DNA from: SCN-69-37 sp044507065 | Lineage (GTDB): Bacteria > Acidobacteriota > Vicinamibacteria > Vicinamibacterales > SCN-69-37 | NCBI GenBank assembly: GCA_044507065.1 | Contig: JBIQJY010000009.1 | Span: forward strand, 1 to 64,000 | DNA: 64,000 nt | Direction: 5' to 3' | Shown: in pieces, positions 60,570 through 64,000 of the stretch | Numbering within the stretch: the first letter of the stretch is position 1 | How the letters are laid out: the number at the start of each line of letters is the position of its first letter | Translations under genes and position numbers: made by a program | The notes under the pieces: generated by a model | Told to the model about the DNA's origin: nothing | The model's database searches: none | What the model saw: the letters and a program-made list of their open reading frames with translations, nothing else

Positions 60570-62387
60570 GTGAGTACACCGGCCCCCGCCCGATCGCGCG
60601 TGCGTTCCGAGATTGAAGACGCGCACAAGTGGGACCTGGCCCACATCTATCCGGACTGGGACGCCTGGTCACGCGACGTCACGACGCTCGAATCCGAGAT
60701 TGCATCGTACGCAGCCCTCAAGGGCACACTCGCGCACGGTGCCGACCGCCTGCTCGCTGCCTTCCGGCTCAACGACCGGCTGGGCCAGATCGCCTACAAG
60801 ATCTTCTTCTATCCGTCACTGCGCTACGACGAAGACCAGCGCGACAACAACGTCAACGGGCGGCGCCAGCGCGTGCAGGCCATCATGGCGCGCTGGCAGC
60901 AGGCCACCTCGTGGCTCAATCCGGAACTGCTCACCATTCCGCTCGAGACGGTCCAGGCCTGGATGAACGATGAGCCGGCGCTCGCCGTCTACAGATTCGC
61001 GATCGAGGAGGTCTACCGCCAGCAGTCGCACGTGCTCAGCGAACAGGGCGAGCACCTGCTCTCGCTTGCCGCACCGTTGTCATCGGCCCCGGGCGAGAGC
61101 TACCTTGCGCTCTCCACGGCCGACGCCCGGTTCCCCGAGATCGAGCTGAGCACCGGCGAGCGCGTGACGATCTCCTACGGCCAGTACCGTGCGGTGCTTG
61201 CCACCAACCGCCATCAGCCCGACAGGCATGCGGCTTTCCTCGGGCACTACGGCACGTACGCCTCGACGCTCAACACCTACGCGTCGCTCTACCACGGCAT
61301 CTGCCAGCGCGACTGGTTTCACGCGCGCGCGCGGGGCTACGCCTCGACGCTCGATGCCGCGCTCTACGGCGACAACATTCCGCGCGCCGTTGTCGACAAC
61401 CTCATTGCCACGACTCGCGCCGGCGTGGCACCGCTCCAGCGTTATCACCGGCTGCGCCGCCGGGCGCTCAGCCTCGACCGCTACTGTCCGTACGATTTCT
61501 CGATTCCGCTGGTCGCCTGGAACCGGCGCTACGAGTACGACGAGGTCCTCGCGCCCATCGTCGAGTCGGTGGCGCGCCTCGGCAGCGACTACCAGGCGCG
61601 GATGTGGCGCGGGTTCAACGAGCGCTGGATTGACGTGTACGAGAACGACGGGAAGCGAAGCGGCGCCTATTCGGCCTCCGTCTACGGCGTGCACCCGTAC
61701 ATGCTCCTCAACTGGGCCGACACGCTCGACGACGTGTTCACCCTGGCGCATGAGATGGGGCACTCGATGCACACGATGCTGACGCACGAGCGTCAGCCGT
61801 TCGTGTACTCCGACTACACGATCTTCGTGGCCGAGGTCCCGTCGACATTGAGTGAGATCATGCTGCTCGAGCACCTGCTCGAGCGCGCCACCGACCGCGA
61901 CGAGCGCGTCGTGCTGCTGCAACACGCCATCGACAACATCACGAGCACGTTCTACGCCCAGGTGATGTTCGCCGACTTCGAGCTGGCGGCACACGTCTCG
62001 GTCGAGCGCGACGAGCCGCTCACCGCGGACGTGCTCAACCAGCTCTATCTCGATCGCTTCCAGGCCTACTACGGCGATGCCGTTGACGTCGAACCGTTGA
62101 CGGCCATCGCCTGGGCCCGGATCCCGCACTTCTTCAACGCGCCCTACTATGTCTACCAGTACGCCACGTGCTTCGCGTCGGCCGCCCGTCTGGCCCAGGC
62201 CATGCGCGAGGGGCCCGGCGCCGGGGAGGCACGCGATCGGTATCTGGAGTTGCTGTCGGCCGGAGGGTCCGACCATCCGATGACGCTGCTCCGCCGGGCC
62301 GGGGCGGACCTGTCGGACCCGGGGACCGTCCAGGCAATCGTCGATCAGCTCGACCGGCTGGTCTCGCAGCTCGAGGAGCTCGTCTAG
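60570..62387 (+). CDS. pepF: Oligoendopeptidase F (M3 metallopeptidase)
   Basis: A 605-residue cytosolic zinc peptidase cleaving short peptides. The zinc motif HEMGH is at 394-398 (FTLAHEMGHSMHTML) with the third ligand Glu422 in VAEVPSTLSE. The N-terminus WDLAHIYPDWDAWSRD and C-terminal YQYATCFASAARLAQAM are typical of M3B. The length is normal. The GTG start at 60570 has a -10 TAGAAT seven bases upstream. It diverges from the regulator-metH operon. Confidence 0.94.
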   Translation: MSTPAPARSRVRSEIEDAHKWDLAHIYPDWDAWSRDVTTLESEIASYAALKGTLAHGADRLLAAFRLNDRLGQIAYKIFFYPSLRYDEDQRDNNVNGRRQRVQAIMARWQQATSWLNPELLTIPLETVQAWMNDEPALAVYRFAIEEVYRQQSHVLSEQGEHLLSLAAPLSSAPGESYLALSTADARFPEIELSTGERVTISYGQYRAVLATNRHQPDRHAAFLGHYGTYASTLNTYASLYHGICQRDWFHARARGYASTLDAALYGDNIPRAVVDNLIATTRAGVAPLQRYHRLRRRALSLDRYCPYDFSIPLVAWNRRYEYDEVLAPIVESVARLGSDYQARMWRGFNERWIDVYENDGKRSGAYSASVYGVHPYMLLNWADTLDDVFTLAHEMGHSMHTMLTHERQPFVYSDYTIFVAEVPSTLSEIMLLEHLLERATDRDERVVLLQHAIDNITSTFYAQVMFADFELAAHVSVERDEPLTADVLNQLYLDRFQAYYGDAVDVEPLTAIAWARIPHFFNAPYYVYQYATCFASAARLAQAMREGPGAGEARDRYLELLSAGGSDHPMTLLRRAGADLSDPGTVQAIVDQLDRLVSQLEELV

Positions 62388-62573
62388 CGAGAAACCAGCA
62401 GGTTGGATCGGAGCCTTCACCGGTCTGGATTCGGCCGCGGTCCCAGCGGGATGCGCCCAGCCTGCATCATGCGATTAAGACCCTTTTACACAGCAGCTTA
62501 GAGCACATCACACATCACCTCTCGAGGGTGCCCGAAACACGGCACGAGCTTTCCTATAGGACTGTCCAGACCC

Positions 62574-64000
62574 ATGGGATTTCTGGATAAGCTCAAGCCT
62601 CAGCCCCGCTGGAAGCACGCCGACGCTGCCGTCCGGCTCGAAGCCATCAAGGAGATCGACGACCCACAGGACCTGGTCCTGCTGGCCGAGGGCGATCCGG
62701 ACGTGCGCGTCCGAAGGGCCGCCCAGGCTCGCGTCGAAGACGCCGCCACGCTCGGGCGGCTGGCAACGAGCGATCCAGACGCCGAGAACCGCGATCGCGC
62801 CGCCGACCGCCTGGTAGTGCTGGCCATGCGCGGCTCGGACACGGCGGCCGACGGGCCGGTGCTCTCGGAGGCCGAGCAGGCCCTCGCACTCGAAGCCGTC
62901 CGCGCCATCACTGACGTCCGCCGGCTCTCGACCGTCGCCAAGGGCGCGGCCGTCGACGCGGTGCGGACCGACGCGCTGGAGCGGCTGACCGAAGAGCGGG
63001 CGCTCAGCAGCATCGCGCGCCACGCGAAGGACGAGCGAACGGCGGCCGCCGCCCTGGCACGGCTCGCCGACCCCGCCGAAGTTCTCGAAGTTGCCCTCAA
63101 TGCCGATCACAAGGACGTTGCACTCGCGGCCTTCGATCGGCTGTTCAGCGAGTCACCCGACCTCGCCCAGTTGCGCGCCGTCGAAGTGCGCGCCCATCAG
63201 AAGGCGGTCAGCCGCCGTGCCCGTACCATGATCCAGAACATCGAAGCCGCCGAAGAAGCCAGGCAGACCGCCGCGCTCGAGCGCCAGCGCCGCGAGAGCA
63301 CGCTGTGCGAATCCATGGAACAGCTGGCCACGGTGACCGACGTATCGGTCATGCGTTCGGAAATGGCCCGGCTGGTCGAGGCGTGGCAGACGCTGGAGGC
63401 CACCGAGGGCACGGCGCGCGAGCGCTTCGCGCGTGCGACCGCCGCCGTCGAGGCAGCCATCCACCGGCGGGAACGTGAAGCCGACGAGGCCGCCGACCGC
63501 CTGCGTCTGCGCACCGAAGCCATTGCCACGCGAGTGGCGCTCTGCGAACGCGTCGAGACGCTCGACGGCGATGACGTCCTGGCACAACTGGTTCCGATCG
63601 AAGAGGAGTGGCGATCGCTGCTGCCGCTCGTCGGCAACGGCCCGGAGGCCGACCGATTGGCTGAGCGGTTCGCCCTGGCAGTGGCCGCGTGCCGGCGACG
63701 GCACGAGATGGGCACTCTGCTGCTGGAGACCCGCGCCAATCTCGAAGCGCGTGTCATGGAGGCCGAAGGCCTGGTGTCTCTCGAAGATGCCGCCGCGGCC
63801 GACCAACGGTGGCAGGGCCTCAGCCGCGAGGCACGCGGCCTCATTGCCGTCCTGAACGACGCGGCCAGGCCGGCCGACGATCTCGTCGATCGCCTGCGCG
63901 TCGTCGATCAGGCATTCCAGGCCCGCGCAGCCGAGCAGCAGGCCGGCGCCGAGCAGGCCCGGCAGGCCGCAGCCACCGTGATCCACCGCCTGATTGAGCG
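62574..64000 (+). CDS. DUF349-like helical repeat protein, 3' end missing
   Basis: An open frame from the ATG at 62574 that runs uninterrupted to the window end (475 codons so far). It begins MGFLDKLKPQPRWKHADAAVR; residues 10-190 are HEAT-like helical repeats (VRLEAIKEIDD, VRVRRAAQARV), followed by long Ala/Glu/Arg-rich coiled coil (from about 220) with repeated Trp-containing helices (VEAWQTLEA, EEEWRSLLPL, DQRWQGLSRE) as in DUF349 proteins. Function is unknown. The 186-base gap before it holds TATAGG at 62555-62560 as a possible -10; otherwise nothing is seen there. Confidence 0.8.
   Translation, partial: MGFLDKLKPQPRWKHADAAVRLEAIKEIDDPQDLVLLAEGDPDVRVRRAAQARVEDAATLGRLATSDPDAENRDRAADRLVVLAMRGSDTAADGPVLSEAEQALALEAVRAITDVRRLSTVAKGAAVDAVRTDALERLTEERALSSIARHAKDERTAAAALARLADPAEVLEVALNADHKDVALAAFDRLFSESPDLAQLRAVEVRAHQKAVSRRARTMIQNIEAAEEARQTAALERQRRESTLCESMEQLATVTDVSVMRSEMARLVEAWQTLEATEGTARERFARATAAVEAAIHRREREADEAADRLRLRTEAIATRVALCERVETLDGDDVLAQLVPIEEEWRSLLPLVGNGPEADRLAERFALAVAACRRRHEMGTLLLETRANLEARVMEAEGLVSLEDAAAADQRWQGLSREARGLIAVLNDAARPADDLVDRLRVVDQAFQARAAEQQAGAEQARQAAATVIHRLIE

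Overview
The window is 64 kb of gene-dense, high-GC bacterial chromosome. It holds 47 protein genes, no RNA gene, mobile element, prophage or CRISPR array that I can see, and no gene-free stretch longer than about 190 bases. Several genes point to Acidobacteriota, most likely the Vicinamibacteria group: a VWFA-related acidobacterial-type protein, two small diheme cytochromes of the reaction-centre cytochrome c type, a DUF4159 protein, a PVC-type heme-binding dehydrogenase beside a DUF1080 protein, and a TolB-like beta-propeller protein. This placement is inference from gene content.

Layout. Positions 1-10 kb: a small membrane protein, an aldo/keto reductase, then a minus-strand series of assimilatory sulfite reductase (cysJ, cysI), a 1-Cys peroxiredoxin, a secreted phosphatase-like protein and parE; a LysR regulator diverges from cysJ. 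10-20 kb: yhbY, then minus-strand parC, two cytochromes, fumC, sucA, sucB and an OB-fold protein (TCA cycle). 20-27 kb: cell-envelope and exported proteins (polytopic glycosyltransferase-like protein, VWFA protein, PD40 protein, DUF4159) and DNA polymerase IV. 27-38 kb: a nearly complete heme pathway, hemH on the minus strand and a ten-gene plus-strand operon hemA-hemC(D)-hemB-hemL-kinase-regulator-hemE-hemN-hemG. 38-44 kb: a B12-binding radical SAM enzyme, a 1438-residue PVC dehydrogenase/cytochrome and a DUF1080 protein. 44-53 kb: a tripartite RND efflux operon and a divergent NarL-type two-component pair. 53-64 kb: a double cyclophilin, a rhodanese, SufE, a DinB-fold protein, metH with an ArsR-methyltransferase regulator, oligoendopeptidase F, and a DUF349 protein cut by the window end.

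The heme operon is the most system-like locus. It covers glutamyl-tRNA to protoporphyrin, with ferrochelatase divergent, and most genes overlap by the 4-base ATGA arrangement. Inside it sits a two-component system whose kinase has almost no extracytoplasmic loop. The first gene is an unusually short glutamyl-tRNA reductase, and hemC is fused to a divergent HemD-like domain. The gene content resembles what I recall of the Leptospira hem locus with its HemK/HemR pair.

A second window-wide signal is leaderless transcription. At least ten genes at the heads of transcription units have a -10-like hexamer 6 or 7 bases before the start codon and no ribosome-binding site. One 17-bp divergent intergenic region appears to use a single A/T-rich hexamer as the -10 for both directions. 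At the metH operon a 24-bp perfect dyad brackets a -10 hexamer exactly, which looks like an operator for the operon's own ArsR-type regulator.
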